Origin: Anaspis maculata
Taxonomy: Eukaryota > Arthropoda > Insecta > Coleoptera > Scraptiidae
Length of the DNA stretch: 64,000 bases
Direction of reading: 5' to 3'
Assembly: GCA_949128115.1 (NCBI GenBank)
Contig: OX421966.1
Coordinates: forward strand, 36,969,042 to 37,033,041
A program made the translations under genes and the position numbers. Of this stretch, positions 43,850-55,240 are shown in pieces; the first letter of the stretch is position 1, and every line of letters begins with the position of its first letter. Below the pieces are notes generated by a model, which searched no databases, had not been told where the DNA came from, and saw only the letters and a list, made by a program, of their open reading frames with translations.

Positions 43850-46737
43850 TTACAGCAACAGGCAACGCTCAAATTCCCGATCTGTCAAAAACTCCTCGAG
43901 GCTGTAGTACGCCTTCTCGATCAAAGCATTTTTAATTATTGTTTTCATTTTATTTAAAGGGAGACAGCGTGTTGCCCTTGGTATTCTGTTATAGATTTCC
44001 ACGACCATGAAGTCGGCGTTTTTTTTGTAGAAAAGAGCAATTATATTTATCACACGTTAAATTGTGTTTTCCGCGTGTGTCATGAATGTGATTTACAGTG
44101 GCAAATAGGTCAGCATCGAGGTCAGCATTTTTTTTAGCGAAAATTATGCACTCCAAGATGTACATGCCTGGAAGGGTAAGTATACGATTGTTGATAAAAT
44201 GCTGTTTGCAGCTTTCTTGAAAGTGAAGCTGGAGCACATTTCTGAGACATCTCTTTTGCAGCCTAAAAACACGGATGGATTCCCTAGCTCTACCCCAAAA
44301 GATTATGCCGTAGGACAAACGAGAGTTCACGTAGGCATAATATGCCGTCAACGAAGCCCGAACGCAAATCAAATGGCTCATCATTCTGAGTGCATATGCA
44401 TACCTCCCCAGACCAGTAAGCAGACAGTCGATGTGATGAGACCAGTCCAGTCTTGAATCTATACCAATACCCAAGAAGTTGACTTTGTTAACTGACTGAA
44501 TACTGGAATTGTTATTGATAACGCAGAGCTTTTCGTGTGATTCATTGAAATTAAATTTTATCATTTGGGTCTTGGTAACGTTCAATAGTAAGTTGTTCTC
44601 TTTAAACCAATGATTTAGCGTCTGAAGCGTTGAGCTGATTTTTTGTTTAAGAGAATCGTCATCCCCACTGGTGCTAATGACAACGGAAGTGTCGTCTGCA
44701 AATTGCAAGACCCGTTCAGATAGAATTGAGGGTAAGTCATTAGTATAGATGATGTAGAGTAATGGCCCAATTATTGACCCCTGCGGTACTCCTCTTCGGA
44801 TATTACGAATTTCTGATTTTATGTAGTCTCCATTTTTAGTCTTCTCTGCAACGTACCGAGTTCGATCCGTCAGGTAACTACGCAACAATTCCAGTGCAAC
44901 TCCTCTCACTCCATATTTTTCTAGCATTTTTAGTAGCAAGTCGTGCTCAACGCTATCGAAGGCCTTTGACAGATCTAAGCACAAAGCAATGGTGCTATTG
45001 TTTTTGTTTAAGGAGTGTAAAATATCTATCAAAGTCATGTACACAGATCTGACAGTTGATCGCCCTTTCCGGAATCCATTTTGATTGTTATTTAGTATTT
45101 CGTTACGATCTAAAAAGTTGATCAATCTGTTGGAGAGAATTTTTTCAAATATTTTGCTGAAATTATTTAGAATGGCAATCGGCCTATAACTACCAATGTT
45201 ACATCTATCGCCCTTCTCAAAAACAGGTCTTATCTTGGCACACTTCAACTCAGTGGGGAAAACTCCTGTCTGGAAGCTGGTATTGATTATACGGATCAAC
45301 GGCTTAGTTATATAGTTTGCAATGGTCTTTATCAATTTTACTGGTATTTCGTCGTCACCTACCGAGTATGTGTTTTTTAAGGACATGATACTGCCATAGA
45401 TTTCATCCTGCGACACTGCGTGTAAGAAAAGAGAATTCTGGTTACACTTCAAGGTACTTAGATTATGCCCATCAGTTATTTTAGGACAGATATTAACAAA
45501 ATAGTCATTCACTCTGTTCAATATTGACTTTGGCGTCTCAGTTTTTTCAGGATCCATACTCGCCAGAATGCTCTCCTCCACCTTTCTTTTACCAGTGTAT
45601 TGCTCAATAAGATTCCACATGGCCCGACCTTTATTTTTTGAACCACGCAGAAACTCCTCACTTGCCATTCTCTTCGCAGAGATGATCACGCCCTTCAACA
45701 CACTGCAGTATTTTTTATAGAATGTCCCAGAAACTATGCCCCTTTTTGTGGATATGTACAACTTTCGCTTGTTCCTGCAGGATACCTTAATGCCACATGT
45801 GATCCAAGATTTATATTTGAAGTCATTTTTTATGATTTTTGGTACAAAAATAATGTTGAGCAGATTCAGGATCCTGGAGAGAAACACCTCGTAGGCCATG
45901 TTGCTGTCTCCCTCAATCCGATAAACTTCATCCCACGAGAAGCGTGAAACTTCACGAGCAAATTGTTCCAATTTACACTCTGAGTAAATACGTGTATATT
46001 TCTTCACAAACAATGGATCCCTCTCAACAGATGAGGAATCAAGCTCAATGGTTTGACCATAGTGGTCGGATAGGGCTGTATTTAACACATTTCCCCTTAA
46101 CGAGTTATCATAGTCTATGTAAATATTGTCAATGAGAGTAGCCGAATTTTTTGTAACCTTTGTGGGTTCCATTATAGTCTGGGTGAAATTGTTTTGTGCA
46201 AAAATGTCCTTCATAATATCCGCATGGCGTGATTTCTTCAGGAGGCATACGTTGAAATCGCCGCACACGATTTTTTTATACTTTATAAAGTTTTTGTTTA
46301 TGTTATCAAGAATTTTGCTCAGTCCTACAAAAAACGTATCGATATCACCCAGCGGGGACCTATACACACACAGCACCACAATCTTGTTTATGTTATCCAC
46401 AGCACCAGCACATTCAATATCAAACTCATGACAATATTGTTTTAGGTCCAGGCACTCCAGGAGCTCCACACCACGAGCCGCGTAAATGCAGCAACCTCCG
46501 TGAGACCCCGAAAGGCGCGAGTACGAAGCAGAGAGCCAATAACCTTCAATCTTCAGGCAGTCCAGTTCCTCTTCAGCACACCAGTGCTCGGTGAAGCATA
46601 ACACCTGCGGTTTACTTGTCATCTGTGCAATAGTTAATTCAACCTCCAGTGTCTTGTTTCGCAGTGACTGTATATTTTGATGTAATAAATATACTTCATT
46701 GTTTTGTGGGTTATCATCTTTGACATCGTCGCTTTCA
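43850..46737 (-). pseudogene. LINE ORF2, endonuclease-reverse transcriptase, one frame break
   Basis: The frame is open from the overlap with ORF1. LLHQNIQSLRNK begins the endonuclease, followed by CFTEHW, VCGDFNVCL, LIDNIYID and LSDHYGQ. The RT follows with KIRPVFEKGDR, YRPIAILNNFSKIFEK, NQNGFRKGRST, LDLSKAFDSV, GVPQGSIIGPLLY and FADDTSVV. The 877-codon frame from 46622 ends at 43989. In the next frame (to 43850) the expected C-terminus continues (IYNRIPRATRCLPL). The switch is at an eight-base T run (44019-44026), so a one-base slip is the only visible lesion. All catalytic Asp residues are kept. Confidence 0.82.
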
Positions 46738-47529
46738 TTATCGCGGAAAAAAACGAAATCTCCGTATTATTAGGTTTTCTGGCCACATTTCCGGCTTGTA
46801 AATTTCGTCAAGCAGCCTCAGATTGAAACCCACTTCATGGGACTTGTTTGGATTATTGTTACTTTCATGCTTCGGGATTTCCTCTACGTCGAACTTTTCA
46901 TTGGCAAATTTTCTTTGAAGATAATCCTGCAGGTCCTTCGGTTTGCTGTCTGTCCTTGCACGGCCCACATATGGCCAGGCCATTCTCTCAGCACCTCTGA
47001 ATACTTGAGTGCTGGTCTCTTGCGATGCTCCTGTAATGCTGGTGGATTTTCGTAAGCTTCCTTCTTCGTTTCTTTTACCTTGCCTTTTGCTGTCCTCCCC
47101 GCCAACAACCGCCGCAGAATAGAGTTGCTTAATGCTTTTCTTGTTGTTTACTTCACTATTTGTAGGGGTTTCCAGTCTCTTGTCTGATTTGTTTTCTTTC
47201 TTCTTAACCTCACTTTTAGGATTTGTTGAGTTGTTTTTATCCAGCAACTCTATTATCCTTTCTTGATCCTTGATTCGCATCTCCAGGTGGTTCACTAATC
47301 TTCTGTACACGCCGATGTCTGCGTCCGCTTTCTTGTTCTGGAGTTTTACGCCGTCTGCATCCAGTTGACCTTTGTCATCCTCAGCCTTCGCAACTGAGAA
47401 AGTTACATCGTCTGCCTTGGTCACGCCTTCAGGAAACAACTTTCGCAGCAGCTCTTGAGGGATAAACTTGGTGCTCACGTTTCTGGTCAATAAGAGCTCA
47501 ATAAGATCGGCTTTGTTGTAATTGTTCAA
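46738..47529 (-). CDS. LINE ORF1, charged coiled-coil protein
   Basis: 263 codons, intact. A short N-terminal domain (MNNYNKADLIELLLTRN) precedes a helical segment (RRLVNHLEMRIKDQERIIELLDKNNS) likely to multimerise, then a Lys/Ser/Glu-rich linker and a C-terminal RNA-binding-like part. No zinc knuckle is present, unlike the ORF1 at 32057. It ends TTTCGTTTTTTTCCGCGATAA. ORF2's frame is already open across this T run, so ORF2 may be reached by frame shifting or reinitiation. Confidence 0.75.
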   Translation of the reverse strand: MNNYNKADLIELLLTRNVSTKFIPQELLRKLFPEGVTKADDVTFSVAKAEDDKGQLDADGVKLQNKKADADIGVYRRLVNHLEMRIKDQERIIELLDKNNSTNPKSEVKKKENKSDKRLETPTNSEVNNKKSIKQLYSAAVVGGEDSKRQGKRNEEGSLRKSTSITGASQETSTQVFRGAERMAWPYVGRARTDSKPKDLQDYLQRKFANEKFDVEEIPKHESNNNPNKSHEVGFNLRLLDEIYKPEMWPENLIIRRFRFFPR

Positions 47530-47560
47530 AGTTTTTGAGAGACTGCGTCCTCTATTGTCG

Positions 47561-48654
47561 TCGCCATCTTGGATATGAGCTTCTTATATAAAAGCTCACA
47601 GCAATCCACGTTTCCCGAAAGGTTTCTGCGCATACCTGTGAAAGTAGGACGTTGCCATATCTATATCACGACAACAAGTTGACAACACTGTAATACGGTG
47701 TGCGTGTGTAACGTCACGCAAATTTCAGCTGACAGCGCTTGACGTCGATTTGACGTTTCGACAGATCTAGCCAAATAACGCTCTTGTTTCGTCGATCGCC
47801 TTGCAGCTCGTTGTGTTTCGTATCACCTGAATCTTTTTTGCGTCTTTCTGCCATCATACGGCACGTCGTAACATTTCATTCTGAACAATATTAAACGTTG
47901 AATGGTTAGGAGGTTATGTTTGTTGTTTGTTTACATTTCGATTATTGATTGACAGTTGCCATTGACAGTGACACTTCGTGCGTCAAAATTGAAATTACCG
48001 CGCTCTGCAGGTATGCGTTCTCATGTATGCGCTGAAGTGATGTACGTGATGGTAAACGTGGATTGCAGGGTATTGAATCGGTTTGACGCTTCCTATGGCT
48101 GTTCGAAATATCAAGAGCAAATCCTACTAACGCTTATAAACAAAACAATTACTTTAGCCCCATTTAAACTATTATCATTTGATTGCAATGGAAATCAGAC
48201 TTGCCCTAATATTTTCTTTTCTTGTAACTGATGCGCTACAACTATTAACGATGGTTTTAGTACTCTCGTCACTTTTTTCTTGATAAATATTAATTTTCTC
48301 TTCCTCACACATCTGTCGTTGTCGACTGCTACGACAAGAATTCTCTTCACCCCCGTCCCCATTCTCGGACCGATCCTCTCTCCACCCCGCCGTCTCAAGT
48401 ATGTAAACCTCTGACCCACAGAACCGATGCGCCGGCATGCGTTTCCTGACTCTACCATCATCCCCTGTGGAATTTCGTCACTTCCCAATATCGCCCGTGA
48501 TTCTAATTTATCCCCAAATATTTAATTCCCTTTTTGTGATCTTAAGCTGTACACCACAGTACCAACCACTGCGTCTCGTCATTCGCGTATACTTCGACAT
48601 AACTGACCGAAAGCACTGGTTTAACATTTTCTCGCACCGTACGAAGCTTCAGTC
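47561..48654. other. Intergenic, repeat-related
   Basis: No gene. CGCCATCTTGG lies at about 47563, next to the LINE 5' end. The stretch 48139-48290 is related to 26385-26560 in the cyclase intron. ORFs on both strands at 48175-48488 are short and overlap. Confidence 0.4.
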
Positions 48655-50141
48655 TTATGGAGACATTTCCTCAATTTCGAGATCGCGAAAAGGATGTTTT
48701 TCTCGACGATCGAAAACAAACTGATCATCTTTGCGCACGTAAACAATGTCTTCATTTTCGGTAAAACTCCGTCCGAGAATTATGTCAATCGGTTGGGTGT
48801 TTTCGGGAACCAAGAAAAGTTCAATGTCATTCACCCGCGCGTCATCAAGTTCAAGGTCGGCATGTATCACCCTCGTACAATTTACCGTACCGCCGCCGAA
48901 ACCGAACAATGTTTTGGTAACTCGATCTGTTTGGCTGCTATCAGGCACGGCGCTCTCTCGAATGGTACATACACTGCTCCCCATATCAATAAAAGAATGG
49001 TACTCACGTTCATTCACCTTGACCTTACGGAAACACTTGCTGGCAGGAGTTGTGTAATTTTCCTCCGGCTGGTCGTTGTGATACTCCACGGTCATCACGC
49101 CATGCGTATCTTTATTCTCTTTGGCAGTCGCACCTCCTCTCGAGTATTTTGCTGACGACGCTGGCTGTGTCTGCGCTGCGTTATAATATATACACTCGCG
49201 GACTAGAATTGCTAGAATTCACATGCGGTGCACTATAGTCACTGGTGCACGGTTGGTTTGTCCTTTTCGAGTACACTCCGAAGAAACATGTCCCGGTAGA
49301 TGACAGGCGAAACAAAGTTTTTCTCTAGCTCTGGTGCACTGAGATGAGATATGCCCGTCTGTGCCTCCACAATTGTAGCACCTTTTTGGTGGCAAAGCAC
49401 TGTCGCCAAAGCCACGTTTCACAGCTCCCGCTGTCTCTTTTACAATGGACACTCACGTTCACAACGGAATCGGCGCTGTTTTTCTTTTCTGTCACTCGAC
49501 ACAAACGTATAATGTCGTGAAGTAACCCCTCGACGGTGCTATGATACGCTGTTAGAAATCCCGGAATAAGCGTCTTGTTGTTGTTGTACAATCCTGTGAC
49601 GATCTGCTCCTTGCACTGTTCAAGGGGTAGTCTCAGTTCTCTGCACAGCTTGTACTTGTCGCGGAAGTGTGACTCAACAGCTTCCTTATTGTTGCCCTGG
49701 GTTCTTGGAATCATCGCACACCATAAATCCGTCATGCTTTCCTGTGTCACGAACGCAGCTTTGAAGAGTCGCTCAAATGACGCCCACGACTGGATTTCGT
49801 CGCGACGCACTTCGTATTCGTACCAATCTTTTGCTGGTCCAACTAAATGTATTCTTGCCGTTTCTAATTTCACCTCTTCTGACCAATGATGCAATGTACC
49901 GCAACTGTTTATCCTAGCCAACCACTATCGCTAGCACCTTTTCTCTTGTGCCGTTGAACATTGCAACAGCTTTGTTTAAATCTGGCATGACTTGATAGAA
50001 GTTCGTATTGCTCGGGCGTGGACTGTCATTGCGGTTTTGTGAAAGCTCAAGTAACAGGTTATCCGTTCTTGATCTACTCTCTTCCATTCTCGCGACCAAA
50101 TTTAGCATCGGATTCATCTGCTGTAGAACAGACCATTCCAT
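48655..50141 (-). pseudogene. Ty3/gypsy gag-protease fragment, frame-broken
   Basis: Four - strand frames form one broken polyprotein. 50141-49914 is the gag N-terminus (MEWSVLQQMNPMLNLVARME). 49921-49325 is the gag core (GPAKDWYEYEVRRDEIQSW, FRDKYKLCRELRLPLEQC). 49452-49219 holds two CCHC zinc knuckles (CYNCGGTDGHISSQC and CFACHLPGHVSSEC). 49098-48655 is a retroviral-type aspartic protease (YHSFIDMGSSVCTI, DIILGRSF). The protease active site reads DMGS instead of DT/SG. Reverse transcriptase and integrase are absent downstream. Not functional as it stands. Confidence 0.82.
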
Positions 50142-52390
50142 CCTCGAGGTGTAGGTGACGTTTTCCGGAGGGCGATCGAATGTATTCAGTATTGACCATA
50201 TTATTTATTCAGAGCGCAGTCGCAGATCGGGGAGAGAGACAACCACATGTGCTGGGTTGAAACTTCCATAAGAATATGCATGTTGAATGACTTTGTAAAA
50301 TGATCAATTCAAGGTGCAAATTGACAATTTCAACGAATGTATAACATAGCAAGTGTGTAAAAAGAAACACCTGATCTACTTTTCACCATAATGAAATGGA
50401 AAATCTTGCTGTGAAGTTTATGCGAAGCAATTTAGAATGGGGTTTTTGAATCCAAAACAATTTCAAATTACCCGCCATATTTTATTGCACAACTTCCGCT
50501 AACGAGAATTTTGACAGCGCTTGAAAGCGAACCGAGCGTCAGCCGTCACGTAATAGTATGGTTAAAAATGTTAAAACGTCCCAAGAATCAAGAAAACACC
50601 TTGAAATCGTAAATTCTGACAGCGACAGCAAAGTTCCGTTTTCTATGCATGCTGTGGCGCGCGAGATCTACTGCAGTGCGCATGGTCACAGGCACATACC
50701 TAACTTACAAATGACTAGTGGAAGGGGAAAGTGAGAATAATTAATATGGTCTATTGTATGTTGATATCGTATGACCTCCTGCAGCTCCATCTATCGGCGA
50801 CATTTCTTGGTCACTCAAAAATGAGTCGTATTCACTCAGATTTCGACTATCTACGCACTTCCGTCATCCTCGAAGGAGCTAGCCCGATCGTCCCGTCTTG
50901 AACCGTCCGCTATCTTGGTTCGCTCACACAGCAAAACTCAGGGAACCGACCAACTCTCCGTTGTAACGGCTTTTCGGCACAACGCGTCACATACGCGGAT
51001 TGTTATCGCACTTCTGAAGTGTAGGATTTCTAATAGTGCGTTCTCCTGACCCCACGGCGCAGATGCAACATGGACGCAACTGTCGCTATTTAGTGCCAAA
51101 TTTGAAACATCCAGACAAATATCGACTTTTCTATGGAATACCAGGCTATTTCATGACTAAGTCTCCAGATAGATACAAAAAAGTTACTAAAAATGTGAAG
51201 AAGAACCAGTCGCAAGCCAAATTTCTATTTTGTATAGTTCTTTTTTACAAAATAATAAAAATATTGGAAGTTCCTTGCTTACTTCGCAAATGATCCACAG
51301 TCTGTTAATCGCGATGTTGTCAGATTTGGCATGGCCGCCGTTACCAATAATACGTTATATTACATATACTGTCACCTCAAATAGTCACTATAAAATCAAT
51401 TTGTTTTGCAAGATGTTTCCTTGCGCTCTTCTAGTTAGGGCATCTGACACCATACTGAATGAAAGTTCAAAATTGGGAAATTATTATATCGAAGTAATTG
51501 AAATTTATATTTCTTGTTCACTTGGCAACCCCGAATACGGCTTCTGCCGTTCTCCTGCCTAGCTTCTGGGCCGGATAGTCTTATGCAATCCGCAGTACAT
51601 GCATGTAGCAAGGATTGCCTGAAACGTACCATATGAGAGTGGCTCTCACGGCTCGCCTACCTTTGGCCCCAGAGGCTTTCAGTTAGAGGAGACTCGGAGA
51701 GGCCCCTGACTAAAACTTCCACGCCACGTGTTCGCGGAAACGGAATAAAATTAAACCTTTTTCTTCATCGTATCGACTCTCGCTTCTACACTTGTCATGA
51801 CGCAGTGTTTATTTCCATTCTCTCTTGTAAGAACCGAACGCGTGCCTTCCTATTCCACCTTCAAAATGATTGTTTTTTATGTTTAAAAGATTGGAATAAC
51901 ATATCAGTCTCACAACTCACAAACAGTGAGCATCAATAGTTGAAAATTTCACTTACACAAATGATAATTGATAGTTTTTCTGATCATGTTACGTGTTAAC
52001 AGACGCTATTTGTCTGGAAGTTTCATATCAAGCGCCTAATTATACGCGCATGGGCCCGGATAACACGTAAGATACACAGTCCTATTGGGTCCTGGGGACA
52101 AAGAAAACCTGACCCGCAACTTTTTCGGCTTTTATTCAGATACATCCGCTCTCCTCGCGGCTTGGGCGACCCCGTAGAAGGTAAAGAGACAGGAAAGAGC
52201 GTTTCAGCCTGTGCAACATACATACAGATGCGACAGAAGTCGCCATCTTGGACAACCACATTATTCGGCTGGGGGCGTAACGCTCGTGCGCCTTCGTGTC
52301 AACTCGCTTGTTGTGTATGGTTGTTTCCAAATCGGAGCTCGAAAGTGACAGTTTTTTTGGGGGGGTTTTCGTGAAAAATAAACAAAAGTA
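50142..52390. other. Intergenic region upstream of the THAP exon
   Basis: No LTR could be recognised next to the gag fragment. An 85-codon frame at 51036-51293 reads KYRLFYGIPGYFMTKSPDRY near its middle but has no recognised domain. The last 250 bp before 52391 are GC-richer, contain CGCCATCTTGG at about 52237, and are probably the promoter and 5' UTR of the THAP gene. Confidence 0.4.
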
Positions 52391-52461
52391 ATGATTAGTT
52401 GTGCCGCCTGCGGGTGTTCCAAAATCCCTAAATACAAAACAGTGAACGTTACTTTCCATTC
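52391..52461 (+). CDS. First coding exon of a THAP-domain protein (partial)
   Basis: The ATG at 52391 opens MISCAACGCSKIPKYKTVNV followed by TFH, and the exon ends at a strong donor (TC|GTAAGT). Cys-x(2)-Cys near the N-terminus followed by a hydrophobic residue and FH is the start of a THAP zinc finger (C2CH, normally MxxCxxxGCxxR...FHRFP), a DNA-binding module of P-element transposases and host regulators. The rest of the finger (the second Cys and His, and the AVPTIF box) should be in the next exon, which I could not find. Confidence 0.5.
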
Positions 52462-53774
52462 GTAAGTATTTTATTTGTAAACTAGGTCATGAAGGCGCGC
52501 TTGCGCGCCTTTAACCAAAAGTCAGCTGGTCCTGAACATTGAATAAACTTGAAGATCAAATAATCTCAAAGAATGAATACCCACCCTTAAAATTATTCGA
52601 AACATAATTTCTCCTCAACAATCCTTTATCATCCGTTATTGTAGGACACACAATGAAAAAGAAATCAATTTTTCAGATCATTAATACATTTCATAACTTG
52701 AAATTTATTCTTTCCAAAATCTGATATAAGATTCGGAGGCCACCATAAAACATGTTATAAAATGCGATTACCGAGGCGATTCTTCAATTGTTTGGCACAC
52801 TTTGGCTGATTCGAAGAAAAAAATATAAGTAACTGAAATGTTTCAGGAATATTTTCAAAAATTTCAATTTGGATCAGTCAAACTCTATTCCAGATATTCA
52901 CAAAGTCATTATTGCAATTTTGGTGTTCTAATTGACCGTTCTAACACTCGATAACAACGTAATCTAATGAGATCTAATGTATGTACTCATTTTACTTTCA
53001 AATTTCGATGAAGCTTGGAGCATAATGATAGGCAACACAACATACAACAGTAACCTTCGCATTTTCCTAGTCAAATCTTGGTGGACACCTCTTTTCCAGA
53101 GTAAGGATTATGGCCTGTGAATAAAACACTCACCTTTTCGCTAATTTTACAACAGCTGAACCACAGAATAATGCTGAACTCTGAACTGCGACCTACGACT
53201 ACACGAACACGCCGTAAACACAGAATCACAGAAATGAAATGCGTTATTGCGTTCTAGCATTGAATGGTCTAGTAAATTCCAAAACAAATTTGGAAACCAC
53301 ACTCAGATGTAGACAACCAAACATACTTCAACTGATGTAAGGGAACGTGTCTAGCCTAAAACGCAATCTAATATGAATTATTTTATGAAAAAAGTATCGA
53401 ACTTTCGGCAGAACACCAACATTAAAAAATTCATTCTGAAAATTGTGACCAAATATCATATGATGATTATGTTCGTTTTCACGTTTATTACTTCTTGTGT
53501 TGTGATACATTCAGTGTTCACAGTCACCTCAATGTCCCCTATCAGTTCGTTTCAAACTACCTCTACTTGACCTCGTGGTCAAGTTCGAAGTTCGAACAGC
53601 GCAATCGTGTCCATGGCCTTGAAGTGGACATCTCTTTTCTAGAGTAAGGATAATCAAGGGTTAGAAATTCAAACACGCCACCCAGGATATCTGAACGGAA
53701 ATGACTGGCCCCGGCCGCTATTCTGCGCATGTTTAACTGTCAAACATTCGCCATTTGCAACAGCCCAACAACCT
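52462..53774. other. AT-rich stretch after the THAP exon
   Basis: Presumed intron. Notable only for a perfect hairpin, AAGGCGCGC-TT-GCGCGCCTT, at 52492-52511, GC-rich in AT-rich surroundings. No further exon recognised. Confidence 0.4.
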
Positions 53775-53890
53775 CGGCGCCCAGCGCCTCGGTTCTGCGC
53801 CGTTCATTGGATCACCTAAAATTTTGTGCCACACTATGGAACATGTGCCGTCTGGTGATATTTGTACCGTCTAGGTGGAAAGCACCCATT
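53775..53890. mobile_element. Truncated GTGCTTTCCACCTAG-family MITE
   Basis: This is the right-hand half of the family (CCGTTCATTGGATCACC to CTAGGTGGAAAGCAC). The left half is missing. It is nearly identical to 54060-54156, so it was probably recently duplicated. Confidence 0.6.
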
Positions 53891-53971
53891 GTCGCAAGTT
53901 TTATGGTAAAGGCTCATTCCTGCCTCTTTACCTTCTCCAGGCGACCCGGACCTCGAAGCCCGGACCACTGC

Positions 53972-54156
53972 GTGCTTTCCACCTAGCCCCAAGTTCGGTA
54001 CACCTGCCATTTACGCATGTGCGGATGCCAAACGGTGCTTTCCATCTACGTGTTCCTACTCGGTTCTGCGCCGTTCATTGGATCACCTAAAATTTTGTGC
54101 CACACCATAGAACATGTGCCTTCTGGTGGTATTTGTACCGTCTAGGTGGAAAGCAC
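53972..54156. mobile_element. Full-length GTGCTTTCCACCTAG-family MITE
   Basis: Perfect 15-bp terminal inverted repeats, GTGCTTTCCACCTAG and CTAGGTGGAAAGCAC, enclose a 185-bp non-coding element. It matches 11399-11604 and 53775-53890. Confidence 0.7.
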
Positions 54157-54235
54157 CCACTGACTCCCCACTCGATCCCCTGACCCAGGACTGCCCAGTC
54201 AGCCCTCTCTCGTTCAACCTTTTCACTATTTTTAA

Positions 54236-54345
54236 ATAAAGGCGCTAACACATTTTAGGACCATGAGTTTTTTGTTCTTTCGGCTTTATTTTTGATGGGG
54301 AATCATCCCTCAAGTTTGTCATAACCAGACCCGAACACTCTGTAT
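54236..54345. repeat. Fragment of the 5872-6640 repeat family (inverse)
   Basis: In inverse orientation it contains TTGAGGGATGATTCCCC, ACTCATGGTCCTAAAA and AAATAAAGGCGC, as at 5872-6640, but the interior of about 550 bp is missing. A GACG/GAAG-type simple repeat follows at 54355-54410. Confidence 0.5.
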
Positions 54346-54566
54346 ATGCTGAGAGACGGACAGGCAGATGGAGGACAGACGGACGGAAGGACGGAAGGAC
54401 ATACGGACATCAGCGCCTTATTCCCGTTTGGAGAAGTGCGCTAAGAACAGTTGGACAAAGTAGCACTTTGTGATATTGTTTTTGCGAAATACAGCTGTGT
54501 CACAAAATAGCCGTTGTATACCTATAGGCGATATAGCCAAAATAAAATAGGTAAACCTAACCTTTT

Positions 54567-54816
54567 AAAGCTATGTATTGTGAAATGATGTTACTGCTCT
54601 CGTCGTTGAAAAACTTTTTGGTTTGCTGTTGGTGGTCCGAGATGATCTTTTCGTATTGTGCCATTCGATTCTGCAACATTTCAACCCTTTTCCAGACATC
54701 ATCCGGATTTTGGACTGGACGATCCTAAAACCGCGACTTGTTTTGGGTTCAAAAATGGTCAAAAAATCTTTGCTTTACCTCCAAGAACTTTTCGAAGACA
54801 TCAGTGTGCTTTTCAG
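54567..54816 (-). CDS. Small coiled-coil protein (about 69 aa)
   Basis: Two - strand coding parts are joined by a 54-nt intron. The first begins at an ATG near 54816 and reads MTEKHTDVFEKFLE to a GTAAAG donor; the second follows a GTTTTAG acceptor and reads DRPVQNPDDVWKRVEMLQNR, then a helical stretch, ending SQYIALKG and TAG near 54567. A further upstream exon, with a GTAAGT donor near 55082 and a TATTCCAG acceptor near 54840, joins in frame but offers no in-frame ATG, so I take it as 5' UTR. The product is hydrophilic and largely helical. Family not recognised. The gene is divergent from SLC33A1, with about 200-300 bp between their 5' ends. Confidence 0.6.
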
Positions 54817-55240
54817 TCATCACTGATCTAATTTTTTCTGGAATAAAGTAACAATTATCAGATAAGTAGTACAAAAAGCACAAAAAAGTACAAAATACAC
54901 TCCTCTCTTTGAGTTTTCGAAACTTTTGACAGGAACTGAGAAATATCTGTCATATTTAGGGAGTTTTGTTTTAGAGTGTTTTGTGCTTATAATTTATATT
55001 CAGAATGTAGTGAATAACAGTAATCAAATAGTAAAATAAGTAAATGAAAGAACGAAACCTCAATTAACAGTAACACTTACCGCGACGGTAATTTTTAATT
55101 TTGAAAAGACCGGGAAGATGCAGCAGGATGTTTTCACCAACAGTGCAACGGTAAAAACCCCAAGTCTGACAGCTGCAGCTGACATTAGTGACATTTAACA
55201 CGTCAACGTCAAATCCGATCTGTTGTAAACGAAAATAGTA

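Larger units (their letters stand above)
43671..47560 (-). mobile_element. Non-LTR retrotransposon (CR1/L2-like, no RNase H)
   Basis: Runs on the - strand from near 47560 to a 3' end at about 43671, marked by AATAAA and an (ATTG)n microsatellite tail (TTGATTGATTGA). It has two overlapping ORFs: a charged ORF1 and an endonuclease-RT ORF2, with no RNase H after the RT. A simple-repeat tail rather than poly(A), and lack of RNase H, fit the CR1/L2/Kiri/Daphne group; the clade is not determined. The 5' end is approximate, and no target duplication was recognised. Confidence 0.8.

Noticed and set aside
51036..51293. 85-codon ORF as a gene
   Set aside because: No recognisable domain or splice context; not enough to call.
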